Positions 26,473 through 36,810 of a stretch of 64,000 nucleotides of DNA are shown here, in pieces. This stretch comes from Tritrichomonas musculus. Its lineage: Eukaryota > Parabasalia > Tritrichomonadida > Tritrichomonadidae. The stretch is taken from positions 1 through 64,000 of the forward strand of contig JAPFFF010000078.1 in NCBI GenBank assembly GCA_039105265.1, given 5' to 3'. The position numbers and the translations under genes are program-made. A model generated the notes under the pieces. That model was not told the DNA's origin. It searched no databases and saw nothing but the letters and a program-made list of their open reading frames with translations. Position 1 is the stretch's first letter. Each line of letters opens with the position of its first letter.

Positions 26473-27771
26473 CTAGGTTCGAATAATTTTTGCTTCTGGT
26501 GGGAAAGCCAAATTGCCAATTGAGATCAAAGAAGGAGGAATTGAAATATCAGATAGAGAAGAACATTTACCAAAAGCGAAATTACCAACTTTTTGTAAGA
26601 AAGGAGGCAAATTGATTTTCAATAATGAAAAGCAACTGAAGAAAGCATAGTTACCAATACTTTTTACAGAAAAAGGAAAATCAACTTGTTTAAGAGAATG
26701 ACACTCAGCAAAAGTGTAGTCTTCTATAGATTCCAAAAAAGAAGGAATTGTGATTTGTTGAAGCATTTTGCATCCATTGAAAGCATAACTTCCGATTGAC
26801 ACAACAGATGAAGGGATATAAACTTTAGTTAATGATGAGCATTTATTGAAAGCGAAACTTTCAATAGAAGAAACAGAAGAAGGAATTCCGATACTTTTCA
26901 ACGACGAACATTCAGAAAAAGCATTCTCTTTAATGCAAGTAACAGAAGAAGGAATGTTTATCTCAGTTAAAGAAGAGCATTCACTGCATAAGTTTTCAGA
27001 TATAATTGCCAATGATGAAGGAAGGTTAATTTGTCTAATCATCCCGCATTTGCTGAATGCATAAACACCAATCGAAGCAACAGAGGATGGAATTTGAACT
27101 TGCTTTAACGACGAGCATTGATAAAAGGCATAATTTCCGATTGATTTGATTGATGATGGAATTGAAACTTTTGTTAAAGATGAGCAATTACAAAACGTTT
27201 TGTTTCCAATAGAAGTCAATTGAGATGGAATTGTTATCTGCTTTAATGATGAGCACGTGTTAAATGCTGAATTTCCAATTGATGTCAATGATGAAGGAAT
27301 TTCAATTGCTTCTAAAGATTTGCAGTTATAAAAAGCATTTTCTTCAATTGAAGTGCATGACTTTGGAATCACAATGCGTGATAATGAACAACATTGACCA
27401 AAAGAAAATTTCCCAATTGATGTAATCGAAGTTGAAAGTTTGACTTCTTTTAAAGAAGAACAATTGTAAAATGTAAAATTGTTGATTTTTGTGACTGATG
27501 ATGGAATTTCAATTTTTCCAAGTGAAATACAATCAAAGAAAGAATAACTTTGTATTGATGACAAAGAAGATGGAAGAATTATGCTCTCAAGTGACGAACA
27601 CCCACTGAATGAATATTCTCCAATAGACGAAACTGAAGTAGGAATCATGAATTGTTTCAAATTGCATCCTTTCAATGCTTCTTTTCCAATTCCTTTTTTA
27701 TTTATCAATAAATCCAAAATTTCATTGTTTTCTCTTTCAGCAGCAATGCACAATGGTGTTTTATTTATCAT
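26473..27771 (-). CDS. BspA-like leucine-rich repeat protein with N-terminal ankyrin piece
   Basis: 432 aa from the Met at 27771. Residues 1-25 are the typical end of an ankyrin repeat (TPLCIAAERENNEILDLLI). The rest is about 17 copies of a 23-residue LRR_5/TpLRR unit of the form IPSSVxSIGxxAFxxCSSLKQ. This is the BspA-like family, greatly expanded in trichomonads and often surface-linked. No signal peptide or TM is visible, and the start inside an ankyrin repeat suggests the true N-terminus lies upstream, in the DUF3447-type gene at 27916-29031. The frame can be pushed to 27822 but the added residues look non-coding. Confidence 0.8.
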   Translation of the reverse strand: MINKTPLCIAAERENNEILDLLINKKGIGKEALKGCNLKQFMIPTSVSSIGEYSFSGCSSLESIILPSSLSSIQSYSFFDCISLGKIEIPSSVTKINNFTFYNCSSLKEVKLSTSITSIGKFSFGQCCSLSRIVIPKSCTSIEENAFYNCKSLEAIEIPSSLTSIGNSAFNTCSSLKQITIPSQLTSIGNKTFCNCSSLTKVSIPSSIKSIGNYAFYQCSSLKQVQIPSSVASIGVYAFSKCGMIRQINLPSSLAIISENLCSECSSLTEINIPSSVTCIKENAFSECSSLKSIGIPSSVSSIESFAFNKCSSLTKVYIPSSVVSIGSYAFNGCKMLQQITIPSFLESIEDYTFAECHSLKQVDFPFSVKSIGNYAFFSCFSLLKINLPPFLQKVGNFAFGKCSSLSDISIPPSLISIGNLAFPPEAKIIRT

Positions 27772-27915
27772 AAAGATTATTTTTGAATTCCATTCACCTA
27801 TAAAAATAAATTGAAATTGCATTCAAATGATATAAAAATAAAATTTCATTGTAAAAACAAAAAAATTAGTTGTGAATATTATAAAAATCAATTCAAAATT
27901 TCATTTCATATTATA

Positions 27916-29031
27916 TTAAAATAAAAAACAGTATTTAAAAAGACAAATATAAAAAAAAATTACGACAAAGTTTATTTCGATATCACTTTCTTGTAAAATA
28001 AAGTTGACAATTTTATAATAATCATGTTTGCACAGGTAATAAAAAGGTATCAAACTATCCAATTCATTTGGAAAATAAAAATAGTTGTAATATTTGATTC
28101 CATCATAAAAAACGACATCTTCATTTTGCTTATTCATAAAATAATCAGCAAGATCATTATGATGACACTTAATTGATTCAATGACACTTCTTGCATATAT
28201 TCTATTTGATATGTTATTCAAGTTTTCTTCAAGAAGATGAATTATTTCAGAATTGCGTCCATGAATTGCATAAATAAACAATGATTCAGTCAATTCAACT
28301 TTATTCAAAAGTAGGTATTTAAAAATTTGAATCGAGCCAAAAAAAGCAGAATATTCAATTAATGATGGATTTCTTTTGTTCAGCATTGGATTGGTCTCAA
28401 ATATTGACGATTCAATCGTTGATGTGAGTTGAAAATTCGTTGAATTTACATAATTGATAAAATCATCAATCATGTCATTCCTGATCAACTTGCAAATATA
28501 ACCGTCATTCTCTCCAACTCTTCGTTTCGCTTTAAATGTTTTCTCATCAGTTTCGCTGGCTCGGCTCGTTTCTTCATTCGCTAAAAATTTTTTTAGTTCT
28601 GAAAAAAAAAATTCTTTGTAATTGAATTTTTCGTATTTTTTGATCATCGTATCTGAAATTGATTGGTCAAGTTTGAGAAAATTTTCTTCTATTAAAAAAA
28701 GAAGAATTCTTTTGTTGCTTCCAAAAATGCGGAAAAGTTTCTCGCTTGTGAAAAAGTGGCAGATTTCTTTCTTATATTCACGAAGTAAATATTCTATTTT
28801 GGAGAAAAAAAATGCATTTCTATGATGATGCTTTGATATTGATGATATTATGTAAAGAAAAGATAGCATTTCTTGCTGATCTCGTCGAATTTGTTCATCA
28901 TTTAATTGTTGAATTAGATTCTGAAAAATAATATTATCTTTGTGCATAATGCCTTTATCACTATCAATGAAAGAGACGATACTTTCTTGGTTTTTTTTCT
29001 TCTTTTCAATGTACTCAATTGACCTTATCAT
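27916..29031 (-). CDS. DUF3447-type ankyrin protein, 371 aa, perhaps the 5' part of the BspA-like gene
   Basis: The N-terminal half is helical. Residues about 215-350 are ankyrin-like in the DUF3447 style: NPSLIEYSAFFGSIQIFKYL, LFIYAIHGRNSEIIHLLEEN, SIKCHHNDLADYFMNKQ, LIPFYYLCKHDYYKIVNFIL. The last about 20 residues (VVIFFYICLFKYCFLF) are low-complexity and look like read-through of non-coding DNA. About 200 bp later an ankyrin repeat resumes in the BspA-like gene. One gene with an unrecognised intron, or a gene split by decay, both fit. Confidence 0.7.
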   Translation of the reverse strand: MIRSIEYIEKKKKNQESIVSFIDSDKGIMHKDNIIFQNLIQQLNDEQIRRDQQEMLSFLYIISSISKHHHRNAFFFSKIEYLLREYKKEICHFFTSEKLFRIFGSNKRILLFLIEENFLKLDQSISDTMIKKYEKFNYKEFFFSELKKFLANEETSRASETDEKTFKAKRRVGENDGYICKLIRNDMIDDFINYVNSTNFQLTSTIESSIFETNPMLNKRNPSLIEYSAFFGSIQIFKYLLLNKVELTESLFIYAIHGRNSEIIHLLEENLNNISNRIYARSVIESIKCHHNDLADYFMNKQNEDVVFYDGIKYYNYFYFPNELDSLIPFYYLCKHDYYKIVNFILQESDIEINFVVIFFYICLFKYCFLF

Positions 29032-29128
29032 TTCAAAAAATTATACATTTCATATCACATGTCATTTTCTTACATATTCACAAAAAGTTGTTTATTTTTT
29101 GTTTGAATTAAAAAATAAATGCTCTTTT

Positions 29129-29579
29129 AGGCTTGTTATTCTGATATCAATTATCAGGTTTGGCACTTTTTTTTAACTCAGATAATGGATAATAAAATGC
29201 AATCGATTGGAACTTTTAATTGATGAATTCGATTATCAAGTATGAAATACAAAAAAAATATTCTTTTGATATCGAATCTTGATTAATCGAAATTAATACC
29301 TGAAAAAAACATTAAAAATAGTATTTTAATGGCATAAAATAAATATATTCTAACTTATTATGTAAAAGAACAAGCTTTTATTAATTTTTTTAACAGATAT
29401 GTGAAGTAATCAGTTAAAAAAGTTTACAATTTTTTATTACGTTAAAATTTTTTCAATATTGATAATCGATCTTTTATTTTCATTCATTATTGATATCAGA
29501 GAATAAATTTTTGATTTGATATTGATATCAGAAAAAGGGATCAATTATCGATATCGAAAATCGAGACTTAACAAGCCTA
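29129..29579. mobile_element. 451-bp MITE with 10-bp target duplication (Mutator-like)
   Basis: The ends AGGCTTGTTA and TAACAAGCCT are inverted, and ATGCTCTTTT is repeated directly outside both ends. A 9-11 bp duplication fits Mutator-like elements. The interior is full of GATATC/ATCGAT-type inverted strings. No gene. Confidence 0.8.
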
Positions 29580-29712
29580 TGCTCTTTTTTATTATGATGT
29601 TATTTCTATTTTTAATGAATAATTTGCGCAAATATATATATAATTATTGAACGATAAAATACATTATTTATTTATGTTTTTACATTTTTTATCGCTTTTT
29701 TTTTTCATTCAT

Positions 29713-29819
29713 TAAACTTTGTTTTTTAATTTTCGCGTGTAAAAAATAAATCATTCAATATTTGAAATAAATTCTTTGAAACCGTAAGTTTACTCGCGAA
29801 AATTAAAAAACAAAGTTTA
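29713..29819. repeat. 107-bp hairpin element
   Basis: TAAACTTTGTTTTTTAATTT followed by TCGCG pairs with its inverse at the other end (CGCGAAAATTAAAAAACAAA then GTTTA). It may be a very short MITE. Confidence 0.7.
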
Positions 29820-30104
29820 TTCGATTTCAATGTAAACTAATAGATGAAATATATATAAAATACCATATATTTTTTAATAACATAAATTAACAAGATTAAC
29901 AAAAGTTATATTTGAACAAACTTGTTAATGCGGTAAACAACTAGATTTACAAAAATTAAACAAAGAGCACAACAAAAATGATCAAATTGAGCGTTCATGT
30001 TTTTTGGAAAAAAAGGATTGAGTGATTAAATTTTTATTGAATAAAGTGGAATAAATTATTCAATTGGAAAAGTTGTTGGTGGTTTGATTGCTTTAAATCA
30101 TTTC

Positions 30105-31991
30105 AGTCATAATTTATTAGTTGTCGTCAGAAATTCAACAATATTATTAAATCCTTTTTCTTCAGCAATGTCAATTGCAGTTTTATAAATAATTAATTAT
30201 ACAACACCATAAACGATGATGGTGAATTTGAAAAATAATTCGTAGTCGAAATCATGCAAATAATAATTATATAAACATCTTCCGATGTGATGTCAATTTG
30301 ATTCAATAAAATGATATATTTGACAAGGTCCACATTTCCTGATAAGCATGCACAATGCAGTATTGTCGAATTAATTTATGTAAACTTAAAAATATCATAA
30401 ATATTTGTATTATCGAAATATCATGAATTACTTAATGTCGAAATTGAATAAATCATAAATATAAACATTCTTCGATGTGATATCAATTTGATTCAATGAA
30501 ATGATATATTTGACAAGGTCCACATTTCCTGATAAGCATGCACAATGTAATATTGTCGTATAAAATTATGTAAACTTAAAAATATCATAAATATTTGTAT
30601 TATCGAAATATCATGAATTACTTAATGTCGAAATTGAATAAATCATAAATATAAACATTCTTCGATGTGATGTCAATTTGATTCAATGAAATGATATATT
30701 TGACAAGGTCCACATTTCCTGATAAGCATGCACAATGCAGTATTGTCCAATTAATTTATGTTAGCTTTAAAAATATCATAAATATTTGTATTATCGAAAT
30801 ATCATGAATTACTTAATGTCGAAATTGAATAAATCATAAATATAAACATTCTTCGATGTGATGTCAATTTGATTCAATGAAATGATATATTTGAAAAGGT
30901 CCACATTTCCTGATAAGCATGCACAATGCAGTATTGTCCAATTAATTTATGTTAGCTTTAAAAATATCATAAATATTTGTATTATCAAAATATCATAAAT
31001 TACTTGATTTTGAAATTGAATAAATCATAAATATAAACAGTCTTCGATGTGATGTCAATTTGATCCAATGAAATAAATTGCTTAACAAATTCAAAATTCC
31101 CTGTAAGGCACGCATAAAATACAAATTTATTTTCTACATCACCTTCAAAAATACGAATCATTTCGATATAAGCGTTGTTCATATTAGGAACAAAGACTTT
31201 TCTTTTCAACTCAGAATTCTCACTTGCTGTATCTTCAGCCGTTTTTTTGAGTCTTTCAATCTCCGAGTTCAATGATACAATCTTATTTTTTTGATTTTTA
31301 TTGGCTTCCTTAAGGTTTTGCAAGTGATCCAAATCCAACTTTAGGTACTCATAATAACGACTTTTTCCTGAATTTTTGGATTCAATGAAACCGTTTCTCA
31401 ATTCCTCAAATTTTTCATCGGACAAATTTCGAATCTCAACAAAGCGAAACAAAATGAATCTTTCGTCAATATTTTTCATGATGAAGTCAAATAACAAGTC
31501 ACTTGTCTGAGTGTCTTTTTGGCCCAATTCAATAATTCTGTAAACCATTGAAATATTGAGAGCTCCGAAATTTCCATTTTGAAGACATTCATTGACTCTG
31601 TTTTTTAACATTTGCTCAAAATCAAAGTATAAATCATCAATTTCAACGATGCTTTGTGTTTCATTCAATTTGTTATTCTGAATTATTTTGAGAATAAATT
31701 CAATGTCTTCAGAATTTTTTTCTAAAGTTCTTTTCAAAATTTTTTTGATTTGATTCGACTTGAAAAAGCTTGCCAAATCGAAAAGATCAAAATATTCAGA
31801 ACCAGTGATTCATGAATCGTGTAATCTTCCCTAATTAGTTTGGAATATTTGCATAATTGATTATAATTAACTTCAATAGAATTTGAATTGAGTTTAATGG
31901 TTATTGTTTCTTCATCTTCATCATCAGAATCAGCAAGAATATTGATTGTTCCAATTACATTTTTTTGTGATTGGTTCTCTGAAGAGAGCAT
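30105..31991 (-). pseudogene. Decayed coiled-coil/ankyrin (BTB-like) host gene
   Basis: The 5' frame (31734-31991) has the start of a known trichomonad architecture (IKLNSNSIEVNYNQLCKYSK then LIREDYTI). A second frame (31000-31776) carries a helical middle (NRVNECLQNGNFGALNISMV; FIMKNIDERFILFRFVEIRN), a coiled coil and one ankyrin piece (FYACLTGNFEFVKQFISLDQ). The frames are offset, and material between IREDYTI and the FKSNQIKKIL segment seems deleted. The 3' part is a five-copy array of ankyrin units, and the last repeat (KTAIDIAEEKGFNNIVEFL) ends near 30110. The gene is broken by the shift, the deletion and stops between units, unless the latter are introns. Confidence 0.65.
30281..31130. 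repeat. 190-bp tandem array of ankyrin-encoding units
   Basis: Five units start with T(T/C)CGATGTGATGTCAATTTG near 30281, 30471, 30661, 30852 and 31043. On the minus strand each has about 100 bp coding LHCACLSGNVDLVKYIISLN-like ankyrin sequence and about 90 bp of non-coding spacer. Confidence 0.85.
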
Positions 31992-32416
31992 CTTAAAAAA
32001 AAAATTGAAAATTTTAATTGAAAAAGTGAGAGAATTGATAAAACCTATATATGTTTATACCTTGAGACACTTCATTGATTTATTTTATATTAAATTAAAA
32101 ATATCGTTATTATGTTTTATTATTTTAATTAATCAAATTATTTAAAAATACACAAATTTATACTAATAATTATGATTTAAAATTTGAAAATAGATCTGAT
32201 ACTATAGCATACCAAATATTATCACTAATAAAAAATGTATTACTTAATAAAAAATTATTTTGGCTCATTGTGTTCTTCTAATTAATACAATTGGCATACA
32301 ATGATTCATAATTTTAGTTGAAACATTCTGTTTTCAATAATCTACAGATAAAGTATTCCCTGATTAATTGATTATTTTATAAATAAAAAAATAATAATAA
32401 TATTTATCATTTACAA
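31992..32416. other. A/T-rich intergenic DNA
   Basis: No gene or clear repeat seen. Confidence 0.55.
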
Positions 32417-33298
32417 TTATTTTATTAAATCTTGTTCTAATAGTCTGACATAATTAAAATAGTCATTTTCATCAATTTCGTCGTTTATGAAAGATTTAGG
32501 ATCTTTTTTCAAAATTTGTAAAATTTCATCAAAAGGTGGACGTTCATCTGGATCTTCTGACCAACACTGTTCTATTAAATCTCGGCATGGCTTTGAAAAT
32601 TTGGTCTTTCTCCAGATCGAAAGGCCGAATTAATAATTTGAAATCTTGTTAAATTTTCAAAGTGAATTTGGCCGGATAAAATTTCATAAAGAAGCATTGA
32701 AAATGCATTAACATCTCTTTTTGGTGCAAATTCCTTACCTTTAATAAAATCTGAAAAACATAACGAAACGTTCCAACAATCTGATTCCCATAATCATGAT
32801 CTGAATAATTTGCTATACCAAAACCAGATATTTTTGGATTGAGAGATTCGTCAAGTAAGATATTATCGCCTGATAAGTCCATATGGACTATATTATGCAA
32901 ATGTAAATATGACATTCCTGATGAAATACCATATATAACTTTGAGCTTTTGAGTAGGATTCCACTGAATCGGAGCCATTCCTTTTCGTTCTAAATCAAGC
33001 ATATTTTTTAAAGAACCGTTTGGGAAATATTCGGTAATAATAATTGGGTTTGGCGAATTTTCGAAATCATTTGGACTGTAGCCGAAAAATTTTGTGATTG
33101 ATGGATAATTTAATTTCGAAATTATTTGATAACTTTGTATAACATCTATAGCTGGGTTATGGTTGTCGTCAATTTTTAATTGTTTTGCTGCATAAATCGT
33201 ATTTGTATCTTTATCAATAGCTTTATAAACTATAAAAAAATGTCCTTCTCCTATTTTGCAGGCTTTTCGAGTTTATTTAAGTCAAATCCGGCCTCCAT
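32417..33298 (-). pseudogene. Protein kinase pseudogene (TKL-like)
   Basis: The start MEAGFDLNKLEKP is followed by a full kinase domain in shifted frames: IGEGHFFIVYKAIDKDTN, AAKQLKI, IITEYFPNGSLKNMLD, GMSYLHLHNIVHMDLSGDNI, then DFIKGKEFAPKRDVNAFSML and CRDLIEQCWSEDPDERPPFD to a stop at 32417. At least three frameshifts separate these parts (near 33265, 32755 and 32610). The catalytic HRD is HMD and DFG is SGFG, so even the parent may have been a pseudokinase or the changes are later decay. Confidence 0.8.
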
Positions 33299-33345
33299 TA
33301 TAAATAAGGTCAAATAGACATTTTTGATAATCTTCAGAAAAAAAC

Positions 33346-36276
33346 GTGAGTAGGGGGTCATTAGTTTCTTCCGTTTATTTATACTTTTTTTTTAAAATCT
33401 TTCAATTGTTTCCGTTAAATACAGTACCAACAGCAGATTCAACAGACGCATTTTTAATTTCATTTAATCCGTCATCGCAATATTATGGTCTTTTAAGTCG
33501 GAATTCAATTACAATATATAATAATTTAGATTCTTTATTTCCACGAGTTTTTAAGTTCACCCGCGATTCCTCAAGCTTGAAAACATATGTACCTAATCAT
33601 TGGTTTCAATGGATAACAGATACTTCTTTTGCTTTTGGGACATTTACTGGCAATATCTTTTTTTTTAATTCACTTTCACAAAAAGAGCCAATTTTATACT
33701 CTATTGAATCAATTATTACTTCTACATTTTCAGCGTATGGATTTTTAGGTGTTTGTGTTAAAGGTCCAATCATATATTTTTTTAATGAAACCAAATTTTA
33801 CTCAAAAATCGAAATTGACCTACCATTTCCATTTATTAAAAATAGCAAATTTTATTCAAACTCGATACTTTCGATAACACTCAATAATCAGCCATTTATT
33901 TGCCATTTATCGAATGTCATGATTCAATCGAAATGGAAAATTCCATTTAAAAAGTTAACCATTGAAAACAGCACCAATTTTTCATTCAATCCTAACTCCT
34001 CCAAGATTGCCTATTCAACCCAAGATGGCTCAGTCTATTTATGGTCCTTGTATAACCAAAGTTTCAATCTAAACTACGATTCAAACAGACCTTCAAAATT
34101 GAATGAAAACCAAGTCCAAATATTTGAATCAGGGAGTGAAGTTGTCCATTTATTTTGGCTGAATGATTATACTCAACTTTGTGCAATTAAAAGAGGAGGC
34201 GAACTTTTTCTATGGTCAACAGAAGACAATTCGTCATTCAAGACGAAAATCTCGGACTTGATCGATGTTGATTCACTTGAATTTGATGATCTTACAAAGA
34301 CATTACTTTGTATAAATGGCAAATTTTTAATCAACATTGAGTTCTGCGTCTTGTCACCGCCATTGTGTATGACATCGATGTCACTTTTTCACATTTCAAC
34401 GGGCAAAATGATTGCCTCAGTTCACCAAAACAGCAACACTCAATTCAATGACATCTTGGCACTTCCGCCGCAGATATTTCCAATCAAAATGGCTGTCGAA
34501 TCGATGGACTCGGACTTGGCTATCTATGGCGGTAACTGCCTTGTCACGATAACCGAAAATAAACTTTTTCTGAAGCCTTTAAGTGACCTGACAGCAATGG
34601 CCTGGTGCAACAGAAAATTGTACGTTTTTTGCACCTCTAACTTGAAATCTAAACGGTCGTCATCGACGTTGACGGTTTTTTCAAACGAGCTGGTTAACGT
34701 TGGTTCTATCTCTTCACCTCACTTGGCATCTTCTGTATCGGCGTCGCCAAATAACAACAGAATTGTTATCACAAATAATCACTTCTTGACCGTCTTCGAT
34801 TTTGATGCAAACAAACCTATCAAAAAACCGCCAACATCAAAATTCATGGAGTCTCACATCGGATGGGAAGACTTCGCAGTCTCCATAACAACATTCACTG
34901 TGCCAGAGGCGATAATAACCGCCATTTGTGGATTCAATGACGACGTCTGGCTGCACCTCAGAACAAGGACAAGCGCCGGCCGTTGCTCAACTCCTTTCAA
35001 TTTTGAATTCACCAGAACAATCAACAATTCTGAATGCTGCCCTCAAAAAGTGGAAGATCATGTCAATTCAAAGCTTGACGGAAAGAGAGATGAGTTGAAT
35101 GACTCAGATGATGAAAGTGACAAATTTGACTTCGAAAATATCGTCGTGAGCTTCCCTTCTTACAACGTGATTGACATAGACGTAGACAAAATCTGGAGGC
35201 AGCCGAAGCTCGACCTCATCTTTGTCAAGAAGTCAAGCACAGTCAGCATTTACACGTCTTTCCAGTCGTCTCTCTATTCGTTCGAGATCAGCAACACTGA
35301 CAGAAGCGGTGAAAACAAGGGCCTTCAAATATATCAAAAAAGTGACAAACCGTTATGCAGTATGGGACCTGACTTCATCTTCCTCAGACAGGACTTCGTG
35401 TTCGGCCTCTTCCCTTTCACGACACTCGATTTCGCTTTCCACGCCATGAAGGAGGAGCTTGCAAAAAGTCCCTTCCGCTGCTTCGTGTTTTCGAGCTCTC
35501 TGAAGAATCTCGACGAGTTTGGCGCCCTCATGTCTCACCTCTGCGTTCTTGGGCTTCAGCAAGGACTCGTTCTTGAGTATGTCGACTTCATGAAGCATTT
35601 CAAGTCAAATGAAATAATTGAAATTCTCTCAAAATTTGACAAGAGTACGTTAGCTGTTTTGACCACCACTTTTTCTGTTGATGATGAAAACTTCATTGAA
35701 ATTTCAAGGCTTTTTGGCAGTTTTGACACTGATTTACAAATTCAGATTTTGACAACGTCGTCGCCTTCTGAATTCCTCAAGATCATCCATAACAATGAAT
35801 ACAAAAAAGTGTTCTTAAAAAGTGACAATGTCACTTTTTTGTCAAAAGTTATTGATTCTTTGATAATGTCAATGGAATGGTCAAAATTGGAGCGGTTTTG
35901 TCACATTTTATTGAATGAAAAAGTTGACATCGATCTCCCTTCAAAATTGAATTCTTTCAACGAACTAAGCAAGCTGCCTTTCGGACAGACATTGAGGATC
36001 ATCGAAAAAGATGACTTGAAGTGGAGCAGCGATCAAAATCAGAAGGATTTGCTTAAAAATCTGGGATTCGCATTCACAGCTGCAGATCTCGGTCAGTGGG
36101 CAGCGGCATGCTTCGGCGTCTCTGGCGACGAGAGCAAGTGCAAGTTCATACTGCTTGACAAGCCCGAGATTATCAACGACGTTGACAAATTTGTCAAAGA
36201 TAAAGAAAACATCGAACAAGAACAGATGATTTGTTTTCTGAAGAAAATTATTGATGGGATTCTAAATGATATTTAA
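33346..36276 (+). CDS. RIC1-like Golgi GEF subunit; 5' start unresolved
   Basis: About 950 aa. The N-terminal half is WD40-like beta-propeller: SFNPSSQYYGLLSRNSITIY, HWFQWITDTSFAFGTFTGNI, SKIAYSTQDGSVYLWSLYNQ, then LPPQIFPIKMAVESMDSDLA and LTAMAWCNRKLYVFCTSN, an order seen in RIC1. The C-terminal half is helical, as in the RIC1 domain. In yeast and humans RIC1 works with RGP1 to activate Ypt6/Rab6 at the Golgi. There is no ATG in frame before about residue 190: the frame opens at 33346 without a usable start, and homology begins near PTADSTDAF. A short 5' exon (a 3' splice-like TACAG ends at 33424) or loss of the 5' end next to the kinase pseudogene are both possible. Codon use is GC-richer from 34.3 kb on. 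Confidence 0.65.
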   Translation: MSRGSLVSSVYLYFFFKIFQLFPLNTVPTADSTDAFLISFNPSSQYYGLLSRNSITIYNNLDSLFPRVFKFTRDSSSLKTYVPNHWFQWITDTSFAFGTFTGNIFFFNSLSQKEPILYSIESIITSTFSAYGFLGVCVKGPIIYFFNETKFYSKIEIDLPFPFIKNSKFYSNSILSITLNNQPFICHLSNVMIQSKWKIPFKKLTIENSTNFSFNPNSSKIAYSTQDGSVYLWSLYNQSFNLNYDSNRPSKLNENQVQIFESGSEVVHLFWLNDYTQLCAIKRGGELFLWSTEDNSSFKTKISDLIDVDSLEFDDLTKTLLCINGKFLINIEFCVLSPPLCMTSMSLFHISTGKMIASVHQNSNTQFNDILALPPQIFPIKMAVESMDSDLAIYGGNCLVTITENKLFLKPLSDLTAMAWCNRKLYVFCTSNLKSKRSSSTLTVFSNELVNVGSISSPHLASSVSASPNNNRIVITNNHFLTVFDFDANKPIKKPPTSKFMESHIGWEDFAVSITTFTVPEAIITAICGFNDDVWLHLRTRTSAGRCSTPFNFEFTRTINNSECCPQKVEDHVNSKLDGKRDELNDSDDESDKFDFENIVVSFPSYNVIDIDVDKIWRQPKLDLIFVKKSSTVSIYTSFQSSLYSFEISNTDRSGENKGLQIYQKSDKPLCSMGPDFIFLRQDFVFGLFPFTTLDFAFHAMKEELAKSPFRCFVFSSSLKNLDEFGALMSHLCVLGLQQGLVLEYVDFMKHFKSNEIIEILSKFDKSTLAVLTTTFSVDDENFIEISRLFGSFDTDLQIQILTTSSPSEFLKIIHNNEYKKVFLKSDNVTFLSKVIDSLIMSMEWSKLERFCHILLNEKVDIDLPSKLNSFNELSKLPFGQTLRIIEKDDLKWSSDQNQKDLLKNLGFAFTAADLGQWAAACFGVSGDESKCKFILLDKPEIINDVDKFVKDKENIEQEQMICFLKKIIDGILNDI

Positions 36277-36810
36277 ATTATATTTTATAAGTTTGTTAAA
36301 ATAGATTTTCTGGGGGCATGTCACTCTCAGAGGAAATTTAGATCTTTAAATAATAAAATAAAATAAAAAAAAAGCTTGGTTAATAAAATGTTAACTACCG
36401 TATCTCTCTTTATAATTTTAGTTAATGTTTTCCAAAATGTTGGATTATCCAACTTGGATATAAAGATTACAAAATGTTTTTCTTGTTTCAAAAAGTGTAA
36501 TTTTCAATATTTGAGGCATGTCATGCATTTATAACTTGGAATATATGTATATATTTATATTTATTTATTTTAATATATGTTATATTTTAATTTTATTGTT
36601 TATTTGATAAGATACATTTAAATATAAATTCTTTATTATTTTTTCTGTCCATATTTGGCCATTAATACAATAAATCGTGTTTTTACAATTTATTCATTTT
36701 CTGTTATACAATTTCTTATATCTTAAAATTTTGAATGAAAAAATAATATATAATGCATTTTTATATGTGTATATTTTACTATTCATACAAAAATATATAC
36801 TCATTAATGA
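36277..36810. other. Intergenic, convergent 3' ends
   Basis: A/T-rich gap between the convergent RIC1-like and transporter genes; no structure recognised. Confidence 0.55.

Noticed and set aside
30281-31130. Simple satellite DNA
   Set aside because: Half of each unit translates to a clear ankyrin repeat in frame with the host gene family, so it is a duplicated gene part.
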